64,000 bases of DNA from Zhongshania marina. GTDB taxonomy: Bacteria; Pseudomonadota; Gammaproteobacteria; Pseudomonadales; Spongiibacteraceae. A program made the position numbers and the translations under genes. This document shows positions 32,165 to 41,046 of the stretch, piece after piece. Below the pieces are notes generated by a model. That model was given only the letters and a program-made list of their open reading frames with translations, did not search any database and had not been told where the DNA came from. Position 1 is the stretch's first letter. Each line of letters starts with the position of its first letter. The stretch is from contig NZ_PQGG01000007.1 of assembly GCF_002915595.1 (NCBI RefSeq), positions 186,001 through 250,000 of the forward strand. Direction: 5' to 3'.

Positions 32165-33382
32165 ATGCCGCTAACAGATACCGCAGCAAAACAAGCCAAG
32201 CCTAAAGACAAAACCTACCGCCTTAGCGATGAAAAAGGCATGTACTTGGAAGTCACGCCAAAAGGACAAAAATACTGGCGCATGAAGTACCGCATAGGCA
32301 AACAAGAAAAACGGCTTTCTATCGGCGTGTACCCCACCACCTCACTCAAGAAAGCCCGCCAGATTCGCGAACAAGCCCGGCAACAGCTTCTCGACGGTAT
32401 CGACCCATCCGCACTGAAGCAAGCCAAAAAACTTGCCAGCGAATCAGCCTCAGAGAGCAGTTTCAAAGTTGTTGCTCTTGAATGGTTCTCAAAACAGAAG
32501 CCTACCTGGTCGGAGAACCACTGGACAAAAGTTGAACGAATGATGACCAAGGACCTCTTTCCCTACCTAGGTACTCGCCCACTTAAAGAAATCACACCAC
32601 CTGAACTACTAGCTGTACTCCGCAAGATTGAAAGCCGCGGCGCTTTAGAATCTGCAAAACGAACAAAGCAGATAGCCGGGCAAATATTTCGCTACGGCGT
32701 AGCAACAGGTCGCTGCGAGCGTGATGCATCCCAAGACCTTACTGGCGCCCTAGCCAACCCCATAAAACAACACCGCGCGGCGATCACTGACCCAAAAGCT
32801 GTAGGCCCACTTCTCAACGCCCTTGATGGTTATCAGGGCACCGCGGTAGTTAAGGCAGCACTTCGCCTCGCACCACTAACCTTTGTTCGCCCAGGAGAGC
32901 TACGAAAAGCCAAATGGGCCGACATTGATTTTGAAAAAGCAGAATGGCGCTATTACGTCACCAAAACTAAGTCTGACCATATCGTACCACTCTCGAATCA
33001 AGCAATTGCCATACTAAGAGATATTCAACCCCTTACCTGCAACAGCGAATATGTCTTTCCCGGCGCAAGAACACTGAGCCGCCCTATGAGTGACAACGCG
33101 GTGCTATCAGCAATGCGACGCATGGGGATAGGTAAAGACGAAATGTGCGGCCATGGCTTCCGTGCTATGGCACGCACGATAATGGACGAAGAGTTAAATA
33201 TTCGGCCGGACTGGCTAGAACAGCAGTTAGCCCACGCAGTTAAGGACGTGCACGGCAGAGCCTACAACCGGACAGCCCACTTACTAGAACGTAAAAAAAT
33301 GATGCAAATTTGGGCGGACTATCTAGACAATTTAAAAATACAAGCTGACGACACCAATGTAATCACTGCAAGATTCGGCTAG
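32165..33382 (+). CDS. Tyrosine-type site-specific integrase (DUF4102/P4-like)
   Basis: The integrase inserts and excises the island at ssrA. The N-terminal arm-binding domain (about 1-90) contains TYRLSDEKGMYLEVTPKGQK and WRMKYRIGKQEKRLSIGVYP, the P4-integrase type. A SAM-like core-binding domain follows (about 100-185). Catalytic residues are Arg242 (FVRPGEL), His330 and Arg333 (HGFR), His357 and Tyr367 (GRAYNR). All are present over 405 residues, so it should be active. It starts right after an inverted arm-like site. Confidence 0.95.
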   Translation: MPLTDTAAKQAKPKDKTYRLSDEKGMYLEVTPKGQKYWRMKYRIGKQEKRLSIGVYPTTSLKKARQIREQARQQLLDGIDPSALKQAKKLASESASESSFKVVALEWFSKQKPTWSENHWTKVERMMTKDLFPYLGTRPLKEITPPELLAVLRKIESRGALESAKRTKQIAGQIFRYGVATGRCERDASQDLTGALANPIKQHRAAITDPKAVGPLLNALDGYQGTAVVKAALRLAPLTFVRPGELRKAKWADIDFEKAEWRYYVTKTKSDHIVPLSNQAIAILRDIQPLTCNSEYVFPGARTLSRPMSDNAVLSAMRRMGIGKDEMCGHGFRAMARTIMDEELNIRPDWLEQQLAHAVKDVHGRAYNRTAHLLERKKMMQIWADYLDNLKIQADDTNVITARFG

Positions 33383-33550
33383 TGCAGCCCCCAAGCAAGG
33401 AGAGCTTTTTGAAGGATGCTTACTACGCTAGAACAATCGAAGTAGAGCAATGAACCGAATGATCTATAGTAAAATAAAAATTACTACCGATTACCCACAG
33501 GGATATAGGCCCGCATCGGGTCTCGCAATAGAAACAATAAAACGGTAATC

Positions 33551-34459
33551 ATGGACTACACTCTAAGAATTTCAAGCGCCCATCAAGTAATGCGTACATT
33601 CGATATGCTAAAAAATCTTGAGCAGCCAGACAATTTAGACCGAAAAGACATATTTCGTAACTTCCAGGATGATGTAGACGCAAATATTGCGCTAAGGCGA
33701 TGCTCTCACTCAACAGACTATATAGAGCGAATTCTCGCAGGATTAGTAGACATTGCGACCCTAGGTTATCACCAGCCGTTTAAAACAGTCACTGACGAAG
33801 AATTAGCACAATACCGACTTGACGCATCTAAACTTCATGAGCTAATAAAAAAAGGTAATCTTGAATCAATGCATAGATTATTAACTAGCTCGCGCAATGC
33901 AATACTTTCTAGAAATAAAGGAATTATTAATGAACTTTCAGAAAACCAATATTTTGCGCGAGCTCACTCCAACTTTCTTAGAAAGCAATACAAAATAAGG
34001 TTCTACCATACAGGAGAATTTACCGATGATGAACTTTTAGAAGAGGTGCTATTTAGGTTTTGCTATATAGCAATAGATGGACTGGCACTAGTAGATCAAC
34101 TCAAAAATCCGGCAAAAGAGTATCCGATCACACAAAAGGCGATGCGATTAGCTAGGCAATTGCAGCAGGAGCTTGAAGGGATACAGGGACCCAAGTTATT
34201 TAACGAGTACTTGACTCAGCTTATAGATCCCAATTCCAAACGAACCCGCTGGCGAATTCCACACACCGCAAATGAAAAAAGACAATTAATTTTACGAAAA
34301 TTAGGGCGAAGTCTTAGCAACTATTTTCTAATTTCTGGAACAAAGAAAGGAAGACCCTCACCAGATGTAGTGATGGATCTACTAATGCTCTGTGGCTACG
34401 AAATAGATTTGCGCCAAGCCAATCGCTTATTAGCCATACTAGACCGAAAAGAGATATGA
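33551..34459 (+). CDS. Unrecognised 302-residue island protein
   Basis: I do not recognise this protein. It is soluble, mostly charged and probably all-helical, and its gene is clearly richer in A+T than the hsd genes, which points to a separate origin. Segments such as DDVDANIALRRCSHSTDYIE and DDELLEEVLFRFCYIAIDGL show no known catalytic pattern. The C-terminal KKGRPSPDVVMDLLMLCGYE followed by IDLRQANRLLAILDRK could be a helix-turn-helix-like end. It stands alone between the integrase and the AlpA gene, a common slot for phage-defence cargo. Confidence 0.7.
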   Translation: MDYTLRISSAHQVMRTFDMLKNLEQPDNLDRKDIFRNFQDDVDANIALRRCSHSTDYIERILAGLVDIATLGYHQPFKTVTDEELAQYRLDASKLHELIKKGNLESMHRLLTSSRNAILSRNKGIINELSENQYFARAHSNFLRKQYKIRFYHTGEFTDDELLEEVLFRFCYIAIDGLALVDQLKNPAKEYPITQKAMRLARQLQQELEGIQGPKLFNEYLTQLIDPNSKRTRWRIPHTANEKRQLILRKLGRSLSNYFLISGTKKGRPSPDVVMDLLMLCGYEIDLRQANRLLAILDRKEI

Positions 34460-34587
34460 CATATTAATCGATTTTCGCATCCCCCCTGACATGTCATCCC
34501 GTTTAAATTCCTACATACTAAATCCATAACCTCACCTTCAAATCCGTGATGTCATAGGACCTCCTACAACACCGCGGAGCACCAAGC

Positions 34588-34794
34588 ATGACAGAGCAGA
34601 TCCGAGAAACACTTTTACGCCGCAAGCAAATAGAGGCCTGTACTGGCCTATCCCGCAGCACAATTTACGCCCTAATAAGCGAGGGTAAATTCCCCAAACC
34701 AATACCACTAACTAGTCGAACAGTTGCTTGGACACAAAGTAGCATCGACCAATGGATTGCCGGGCGCATTGCCGCCGCGAAAGCCAAAACCTAA
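34588..34794 (+). CDS. AlpA-like DNA-binding regulator/excisionase
   Basis: The 68-residue MerR-like winged helix has LLRRKQIEACTGLSRSTIYA followed by LISEGKFPKPIPLTSRTVAW, then TQSSIDQWIAGR, the AlpA pattern. Relatives activate integrase expression or act as recombination directionality factors of P4-type islands. Its presence with arm-like repeats at both ends suggests a role in excision. The next gene begins seven bases after its stop. Confidence 0.88.
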   Translation: MTEQIRETLLRRKQIEACTGLSRSTIYALISEGKFPKPIPLTSRTVAWTQSSIDQWIAGRIAAAKAKT

Positions 34795-34801
34795 AGTCGA
34801 C

Positions 34802-35641
34802 ATGACGTTGCTAGGCAGGCTCCTTGCGCGAGCCGATCATATTGAGATCTCAAATGGCAGGTTAATTATCTCACCGGCAAGCGGGAAGCCAGTACCTACT
34901 TTGTGGCTGAAGAAAAACCAGGTACAGCTTCTACGCGAGATTGCGATTTGCACCGACTCCAATCTATTTTCATACGATAGCTACTCAACAGGACGCTACT
35001 CAGTTAGCGAAAAATCCTCAGTTAAGTCCGCCGGAGTAACGTTGAGCTACTACGCGATACGATCTGATGAATTCGTGTATGTAACCTTCAATGCAGAGCT
35101 ACACCGCAAGCGCACAACAAAAGGGGGCAAGCAGGGCTCCCCGCTCCCACCCGGTCAGTTCAGAGTAACCAATCGACATAAGTTTCTCCGCTACTGGGAC
35201 AATACCGGAATCGAAAGGCCGCTACGACTCTCATCCTTTCACGACTGCATGGGCAAGCTTCGCGACGTCGTTATGACCGCTGAGTTCCAAAAAGCAAAAC
35301 GACTAAATAAAGACACCATTTGCCCAGCGGAGATAACCTCCACCCAACTCCGACAGGCATTAGGATTATCAGGCAATATCCAGACAAATCCCCTACAAAC
35401 ACCTGACAACTACCATACAACATTACCCGACAAGGATGTCGCGCAAAGCCACGTCACGAAAGGCTTTCATGACAATGAAAGTACGTGGCCCATTTACCGA
35501 GTACCAAGTAATCAAGGAGGCAAGTATATAAGTGATGTTAAGCCTGTAATGCAGAGGACTTCAGACCCGGCAAATCAAACCCATGAAGAATGGCTTGCCG
35601 AGTATGAAGCCGAGAGCAAGGCCTCTGATACCGCCCAATAA
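34802..35641 (+). CDS. Unrecognised 279-residue island protein
   Basis: I do not recognise this protein. The ATG at 34802 lies seven bases after the AlpA stop, so the two are likely translated together; the longer frame overlaps AlpA and is unlikely. The N-terminal half has alternating strand-like segments (DHIEISNGRLIISPASGKPV, SAGVTLSYYAIRSDEFVYVT). The middle is basic (ELHRKRTTKGGKQGSPLPPG), and the C-terminal third is polar and probably disordered. No catalytic motif is seen. It may be an accessory DNA-binding or replication factor of the island, but this is a guess. Confidence 0.65.
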   Translation: MTLLGRLLARADHIEISNGRLIISPASGKPVPTLWLKKNQVQLLREIAICTDSNLFSYDSYSTGRYSVSEKSSVKSAGVTLSYYAIRSDEFVYVTFNAELHRKRTTKGGKQGSPLPPGQFRVTNRHKFLRYWDNTGIERPLRLSSFHDCMGKLRDVVMTAEFQKAKRLNKDTICPAEITSTQLRQALGLSGNIQTNPLQTPDNYHTTLPDKDVAQSHVTKGFHDNESTWPIYRVPSNQGGKYISDVKPVMQRTSDPANQTHEEWLAEYEAESKASDTAQ

Positions 35642-35858
35642 ACATCCATTACACGACTAGTATATTGGAGCCCCAATACCGCATTTTTTACCTATAATTT
35701 CACTACTATTTTACAATACCAAACCAATACCAATTACAGGCACCAAAGACCTTTAGTAGCCATAGTGATCGCCTATACGAACATTTCACCGCACCCGCAT
35801 TTCAGTAAGCAATGTATTGATGTACCGTTACAGGCAAGCCAACTCATTCGAGGTAATC

Positions 35859-36158
35859 ATGAAATCCAAAATGGAATTCACAGAAGAGCTCCAACGACAA
35901 ATCACTCGCATATGCCGTGCATCAAAAGAAGGTTACAAAACCTCTGCTGTAGACCGACACCGACTGGAAGGGTTTATTCATGCCGGTGTATTTCTCGGCT
36001 TAACGACAAATGCAGCAGCCAAAAATTTACTTGAAAGCACTTACCTTGCAATCACCGGTGAAACGCTCAATCAAGCGAGTACAAAACCCAATGAAACAAT
36101 GTCGGTAGACCTACCAAACTATGAACGATTCGACACGCCCACCTACTTACGAAAATAA
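35859..36158 (+). CDS. Unrecognised 99-residue protein upstream of hsdR
   Basis: The small soluble protein starts MKSKMEFTEELQRQITRICR behind a GAGGT site, 217 bases after the previous gene. It contains an amphipathic helical part and the stretch VFLGLTTNAAAKNLLESTYL. I do not recognise a family. Its location directly before the restriction genes would suit a controller or anti-toxin-like partner, but nothing in the sequence proves that. Confidence 0.55.
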   Translation: MKSKMEFTEELQRQITRICRASKEGYKTSAVDRHRLEGFIHAGVFLGLTTNAAAKNLLESTYLAITGETLNQASTKPNETMSVDLPNYERFDTPTYLRK

Positions 36159-36269
36159 GCATTTGCCGTCTGAAGCGCCAGTGCTATACATTAGCTACAG
36201 CGGTGGACCTTATATTTAGTCCAAACAGGAATATGGACACACATAACAATCATAAGCATTGAGGGAACA

Positions 36270-39200
36270 ATGGCGACAAACACCAACCAAGGACAGGAAA
36301 GCAACTTCGCCTTTCTTAGCGAACACGACCCCATCCTAATTCAGCTCGCCACCACTGCTGAAAACGCCTTCTATGCCGACCCCAATACCACGCTAATTAA
36401 ACTACGTCAGTTTGGCGAAGCCCTCGCTCAAGATGTATCGCTGCGGGCCGGCATCGACTTTGACGATACCACCAGCCAAGCTGACCTACTCTATCGTTTG
36501 AATCGCGACATTAGCCTAGAACCCGATGTACGCAATCTCTTCCATGTACTACGCATCGAGGGCAATAAGGCCACTCACCAATTCCAAACCCAGCACAGAG
36601 AAGCGATGCAGGGCTTAAAGGTCGCTCGGCAGCTCGCTATTTGGTATCACAAGTCCTTTGGCAAGCAAGGCAGCACATTTAAAGCTGGCGCTTTTATAGC
36701 GCCGCAGGACCCAAGCCTGAAGCTCCGAGAGCTGCAAACACACATCGACCAGCTCAATGCTGAACTAAGTAGCAAAGCTGGTCAGCAAGAAGTAGAACAG
36801 CAACGTGACGCCCTGCTAGAGCAGGAGAAAGCCGAATACCAGCAGCTTGCCGAACTAATGGACGAAGAAGCCCAGCAGTTTAAACAGCAGGCCCAGGCAG
36901 CGGAACAGGCGCTTGCCGCACAGAAGGCAAAGTTTGAAGCGCAGATCACCGCACTAAAACAACAGCTCGTCAGCAACGCCGCACCAATAGAAAAACAGCG
37001 CCAGTCAGTTCTCAACAAAACCCAATCTGCCAGCAAAACACTGGTGCTCGATGAAGAGCTCACTCGGGTATTTATCGACCAGCTCTTGATCGATGCTGGC
37101 TGGGAGGCAGACACCCAAGAACTTACCTACAAATCTGGCGCCCGCCCCGAAAAAGGCAAGAACAAAGCCATTGCCGAATGGCCAACCCAGACTGGCCCCG
37201 CTGACTACATGCTATTCGCTGGACTGACGCCCATCGCCGTTGTAGAAGCCAAACGCGAAAACAAAAACGTTGCGGGCATGATTCCCCAAGCCGAGCGCTA
37301 CGCCAAGGGCTTTAAGCCCGACGCCACGGTAACGCCAGCATGGCAACTCGCGGGCCGCACAATTGCGTGGCCAGACGAGAGCGACGGCCATTATCAGATT
37401 CCCTTTGTGTACTCCTGCAATGGCCGCGAATACATCAAACAACTGAAAGAACAGTCTGGCACATGGTTTCGGGATGTACGAGAAACCAGCAATCTTAGCC
37501 GCGCACTGCAAAGCTTTCACAGCCCCTCAGGCCTTTTGGATTTACTCGCCAGAGATAAAGAAAAAGCCCAGCAATTATTACAGGGGGAAGGCTTCGCCTA
37601 TCTGCGCCTGCGCGACTATCAAGAAAAAGCCATTGTCGCCGTTGAATCCGCCCTAGAACGCGATCAGCGCGAATGCCTGCTCGCGATGGCAACCGGTACC
37701 GGTAAAACCCACACTATCATTGGTTTGATGTACCGTTTTCTCAAAGCAGAGCGCTTCAAACGTATTCTTTTCTTAGTCGATCGCAGTGCACTGGGCCAGC
37801 AGGCTATCGACGCATTCAATGAAGCGCCGCTGGAGCAGAACCAGCCCCTCAGCAAAATCTACAACATAAAAAAACTGGGTGACATGGCTGCCGAGGCGGA
37901 GACCCGCATTCAGGTGGCCACGGTGCAAGCAATGGTGAAGCGGATATTTATGTCCGACACCCCACCACCGGTTGACCAGTTCGACTGCATCATCATTGAC
38001 GAAGCGCATCGCGGCTATACCCTCGACCAAGAGATGACCGAAGGTGAACTCGCCCTGCGTGACACCAGCCAATACCTGTCGAGCTACCGCCGCGTATTAG
38101 ATTACTTCGATGCGATCAAGGTCGGGCTCACCGCCACCCCCGCCAAACACACCAGCGATATTTTCGGCAAACCGGTCTACACCTACTCCTACCGCGAAGC
38201 CGTCGCCGACGACTGGCTAATCGACCACGAGCCGCCAATCCGTTATGAAACCTTACTCAGCCAGAACGGCATTCAGTTTGAAAAAGGCGACACCGTTAGC
38301 GCAATCAACACCGCCACCGGCGAAGTAGAAGCTTCTGAATTAGAAGACGACTTAGGGTTTGAGGTCGACGCATTTAATCGTGGCGTGATTAGCGAGAACT
38401 TCAACAACGTCATCTGCCAACAGCTAGTACAAGAGCTCGACCCCTTTGGCGACGAAAAGACCCTGATCTTCTGCGCCACCGACTTGCATGCCGACATGGT
38501 CAAACGCCTGCTGGATGAGGCCTTTGTAGACATTTACAACGGCGACTACCCCCAAGCCGCCGTCGCCAAAATCACCGGCCAAAGCGACAAAGTCGACCAA
38601 CTCATTCGCCGCTACAAAAACGAACGCTACCCCAATATCGCGATAACCGTCGATTTGCTCACCACCGGCATCGACGTGCCCAAGATCGCCCACTTGGTGT
38701 TTATGCGCCGAGTGCGCTCACGCATTCTTTACGAGCAAATGGTCGGCCGCGCGACTCGCCGCTGCGACGACATTGGCAAGACCGTGTTTCGCATATACGA
38801 CCCCGTTGGTATCTATGCTGCGCTACAGGAGGTTTCTACCATGAAGCCGCTGGTGCGCAACCCCAACATCACCCTCGAACAACTCTGCGACGAACTGACC
38901 GACCCAGACAAACTAGAACAAAGTCTGAATGCCCCCGGCGAAGCCCACGACAGCAGCCACGCTGACACCGTTTTGAGCCAGCTCGGCCAAAAGGTCATGC
39001 AAGTGCTGCGCAAGGCCGAAAAGAAAGCAGAGAACAATCCGCAGGTGCGCCAAAAGCTAGATGAGCTGCAATACAGCTGGGGCGTTGAACCCGCCAAGCT
39101 ACACCAGCACCTGCACAGCCTCGGCCCCAAACAAGCTGCCAGCTTTCTTAATCAGCACAGCGGGTTTATAGACCAGCTCGCCCAAGTAAAAGCGATTATG

Positions 39201-39779
39201 GGCAGTGAGCGCATGCCAGTAATTTCGGAGCACGAAGACGAGCTACGAGTGCGGGAGCAAAACTACGGGGTGTACGACAAACCCCAAGACTACCTCGACA
39301 GCTTCAATCAGTTTATTCGCCAGCAGCTCAATGACTCGGCCGCCCTCAGCGCCGTGGTTAACCGGCCCCGCGACCTGACCCGCCAGCAGCTCAAAGACAT
39401 TCGCCTGCTCTTAGACAGCAACGGTTTTAGCGAAGCCACACTGCAATCGGCATGGCGACAGCAAACCAACCAAGACATTGCCGCCAGTATCATCGGCCAC
39501 ATTCGCCGCGCCGCCATCGGCGAAGCCATGATTCCCTTTGAGCAGCGGGTACAAAAAACAGTGGAGAAAATACTTAGCCAACACAGCTGGACACCACCCC
39601 AGCGCAATTGGCTGACTCGGCTTGGCAAACAACTCACCCACGAAATTATCATCAACCGCGACACCATAAACCAGATTCCCGCCTTTCCGGGTGGCGCTAA
39701 GCAACTCGACAAAGCGCTTGGCAACCAACTCGATACCGTACTCGACGCCATTAACGACGCGTTGTGGGCAGCGTCTTAA
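36270..39779 (+). CDS. hsdR: Type I restriction enzyme R subunit (HsdR)
   Basis: HsdR is the motor and nuclease subunit that cuts unmethylated foreign DNA. The 1169-residue protein starts with a DUF4145-like helical domain (about 1-130). A coiled coil follows (about 150-250). The PD-ExK nuclease has Asp312 in PADYMLF and Glu326/Lys328 in AVVEAKRE. The SF2 helicase has Walker A ATGTGKT near 475 and DEAH near 575, then the motif VI segment QMVGRATRRCD, and the C-terminal EcoEI-type region. It is intact. The other hsd genes follow after a 183-base regulatory gap and fic. Confidence 0.95.
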   Translation: MATNTNQGQESNFAFLSEHDPILIQLATTAENAFYADPNTTLIKLRQFGEALAQDVSLRAGIDFDDTTSQADLLYRLNRDISLEPDVRNLFHVLRIEGNKATHQFQTQHREAMQGLKVARQLAIWYHKSFGKQGSTFKAGAFIAPQDPSLKLRELQTHIDQLNAELSSKAGQQEVEQQRDALLEQEKAEYQQLAELMDEEAQQFKQQAQAAEQALAAQKAKFEAQITALKQQLVSNAAPIEKQRQSVLNKTQSASKTLVLDEELTRVFIDQLLIDAGWEADTQELTYKSGARPEKGKNKAIAEWPTQTGPADYMLFAGLTPIAVVEAKRENKNVAGMIPQAERYAKGFKPDATVTPAWQLAGRTIAWPDESDGHYQIPFVYSCNGREYIKQLKEQSGTWFRDVRETSNLSRALQSFHSPSGLLDLLARDKEKAQQLLQGEGFAYLRLRDYQEKAIVAVESALERDQRECLLAMATGTGKTHTIIGLMYRFLKAERFKRILFLVDRSALGQQAIDAFNEAPLEQNQPLSKIYNIKKLGDMAAEAETRIQVATVQAMVKRIFMSDTPPPVDQFDCIIIDEAHRGYTLDQEMTEGELALRDTSQYLSSYRRVLDYFDAIKVGLTATPAKHTSDIFGKPVYTYSYREAVADDWLIDHEPPIRYETLLSQNGIQFEKGDTVSAINTATGEVEASELEDDLGFEVDAFNRGVISENFNNVICQQLVQELDPFGDEKTLIFCATDLHADMVKRLLDEAFVDIYNGDYPQAAVAKITGQSDKVDQLIRRYKNERYPNIAITVDLLTTGIDVPKIAHLVFMRRVRSRILYEQMVGRATRRCDDIGKTVFRIYDPVGIYAALQEVSTMKPLVRNPNITLEQLCDELTDPDKLEQSLNAPGEAHDSSHADTVLSQLGQKVMQVLRKAEKKAENNPQVRQKLDELQYSWGVEPAKLHQHLHSLGPKQAASFLNQHSGFIDQLAQVKAIMGSERMPVISEHEDELRVREQNYGVYDKPQDYLDSFNQFIRQQLNDSAALSAVVNRPRDLTRQQLKDIRLLLDSNGFSEATLQSAWRQQTNQDIAASIIGHIRRAAIGEAMIPFEQRVQKTVEKILSQHSWTPPQRNWLTRLGKQLTHEIIINRDTINQIPAFPGGAKQLDKALGNQLDTVLDAINDALWAAS

Positions 39780-39798
39780 TTCACAGGAAAACAGCACA

Positions 39799-39948
39799 TG
39801 TATAGAAAACGCGATTTTTTATGCACGTCGACAGAACGTGTACATTTTTTGCAATTTTTTAAGCATGACATGAAAACATGCATAAATTTTTGCATTTTCT
39901 ATACACGTCACGATCGATATGTATAAACTATCCAAAATTCTATACATA
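39799..39948. promoter_or_regulatory. Cluster of TGTATA inverted repeats before fic
   Basis: The 183-base gap between hsdR and fic holds two inverted pairs. TGTATAGAAAA (39799-39809) faces TTTTCTATACA (39895-39905), a perfect 11-base match. TATGTATA (39918-39925) faces TATACATA (39941-39948). Further palindromic pieces (GCATG/CATGC, ATGCA/TGCAT) lie between 39862 and 39895. The TATAAAAT at 39947-39954 is about nine bases before the fic ATG, and no ribosome-binding site is seen. This is likely the control region of fic-hsdM-hsdS. Confidence 0.55.
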
Positions 39949-39962
39949 TAAAATGACTGCCA

Positions 39963-41036
39963 ATGACAACGCTAATTGCCCCGCTACCCTTTCCTGACAT
40001 GCCGCAGCTGGAAACCCGCAACGTGCTTAAAAAATGTGCGGAAGCCCATCGCTACCTCGCGGAACTTAAAGGTGTTGCGGCAAGCATCCACAACGAAGCC
40101 ATTCTTATTAATACCCTCACCCTTCAAGAGGCAAAGGACAGCTCCGCAATAGAAAACATTGTCACCACCCAAGACGAGCTCTTCAAAGCGACACTCTTTA
40201 ATGAGGGCACCACCAACCCCGCCGCTAAAGAAGTCCAAGACTACGCTATCGCGCTACGGGCAGGATTTAGCAGTATTCGCGGCAAAGGCATTATCCGACT
40301 GGCCGACGTATTAGACACTCAAGAAATTATCGAGAAGAACCGCGCCGGACTTAGACGCCTACCGGGCACTGTTCTCAAAAATGCCCTCACTGGCGAGGTC
40401 GTCTACACACCACCACAAGACCCTAACGACGTCGAAAGGCTAGTGAGCAATCTGCTCGACTACATTAACGATGACCAGCTCTGCGATGCCGACCCGCTAA
40501 TTAAAATGGCCATCATTCACCACCAGTTTGAGAGCATTCACCCCTTTTACGACGGCAATGGCCGAACTGGCCGCATCATCAATATTCTCTACCTCGTGGC
40601 CAAGGGGCTGTTAGACCTGCCGGTGTTGTACTTGAGCCGCTACATGATTCAAGACAAAAGTGCCTATTACCGTGAACTGCAAGCCGTGCGCGACGACAAC
40701 AATTGGGAGCCGTGGCTACTCTACATGCTAGAAGGCGTGTCACAAACCGCCCAAACCACCATTCGCCTGGTGAACGAAATCAAGCAACTAATGGCACAGT
40801 TCAAAAACACAATACGCACAGAACTGCCTAAAATTTACCGCCAAGAACTACTAAACAACTTATTCAATCACCCCTATACCAAAATCGAATTTATGATGGA
40901 CGACCTGCAAATCACCAGACTCACGGCAAGCAAATACCTAGAACAACTCGTGGAACTTGGCCTACTTCGCAAAGAAAAAATTGGCCGCAGCAATTACTAC
41001 ATTAACCATGCACTGGTTTCACTGTTTCTCAATTAA
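39963..41036 (+). CDS. Fic-family protein with autoinhibitory helix and C-terminal winged helix
   Basis: Fic enzymes usually transfer AMP from ATP to a protein hydroxyl. The active-site loop HPFYDGNGRTGR is at residues 193-204, fully canonical. An N-terminal inhibitory motif SSAIEN (60-65) fits the S/TxxxE(G/N) pattern of class II, self-inhibited Fic proteins. The C-terminal part, about 290-350 (KIEFMMDDLQITRLTASKYL then EQLVELGLLRKEKIGRSNYY), is a winged helix that could bind DNA. It sits between hsdR and hsdM, 10 bases before hsdM, so it is part of that operon. Confidence 0.92.
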   Translation: MTTLIAPLPFPDMPQLETRNVLKKCAEAHRYLAELKGVAASIHNEAILINTLTLQEAKDSSAIENIVTTQDELFKATLFNEGTTNPAAKEVQDYAIALRAGFSSIRGKGIIRLADVLDTQEIIEKNRAGLRRLPGTVLKNALTGEVVYTPPQDPNDVERLVSNLLDYINDDQLCDADPLIKMAIIHHQFESIHPFYDGNGRTGRIINILYLVAKGLLDLPVLYLSRYMIQDKSAYYRELQAVRDDNNWEPWLLYMLEGVSQTAQTTIRLVNEIKQLMAQFKNTIRTELPKIYRQELLNNLFNHPYTKIEFMMDDLQITRLTASKYLEQLVELGLLRKEKIGRSNYYINHALVSLFLN

Positions 41037-41046
41037 GGCCTAATAA

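Noticed and set aside
35765-36034. Plus-strand frame overlapping the 99-residue gene
   Set aside because: The alternative frame from 35859 has a ribosome-binding site and more protein-like composition.
36782-37114. Minus-strand frame rich in Ser and Cys inside hsdR
   Set aside because: It is a shadow of the coiled-coil-coding part of hsdR with no start signal or family features.
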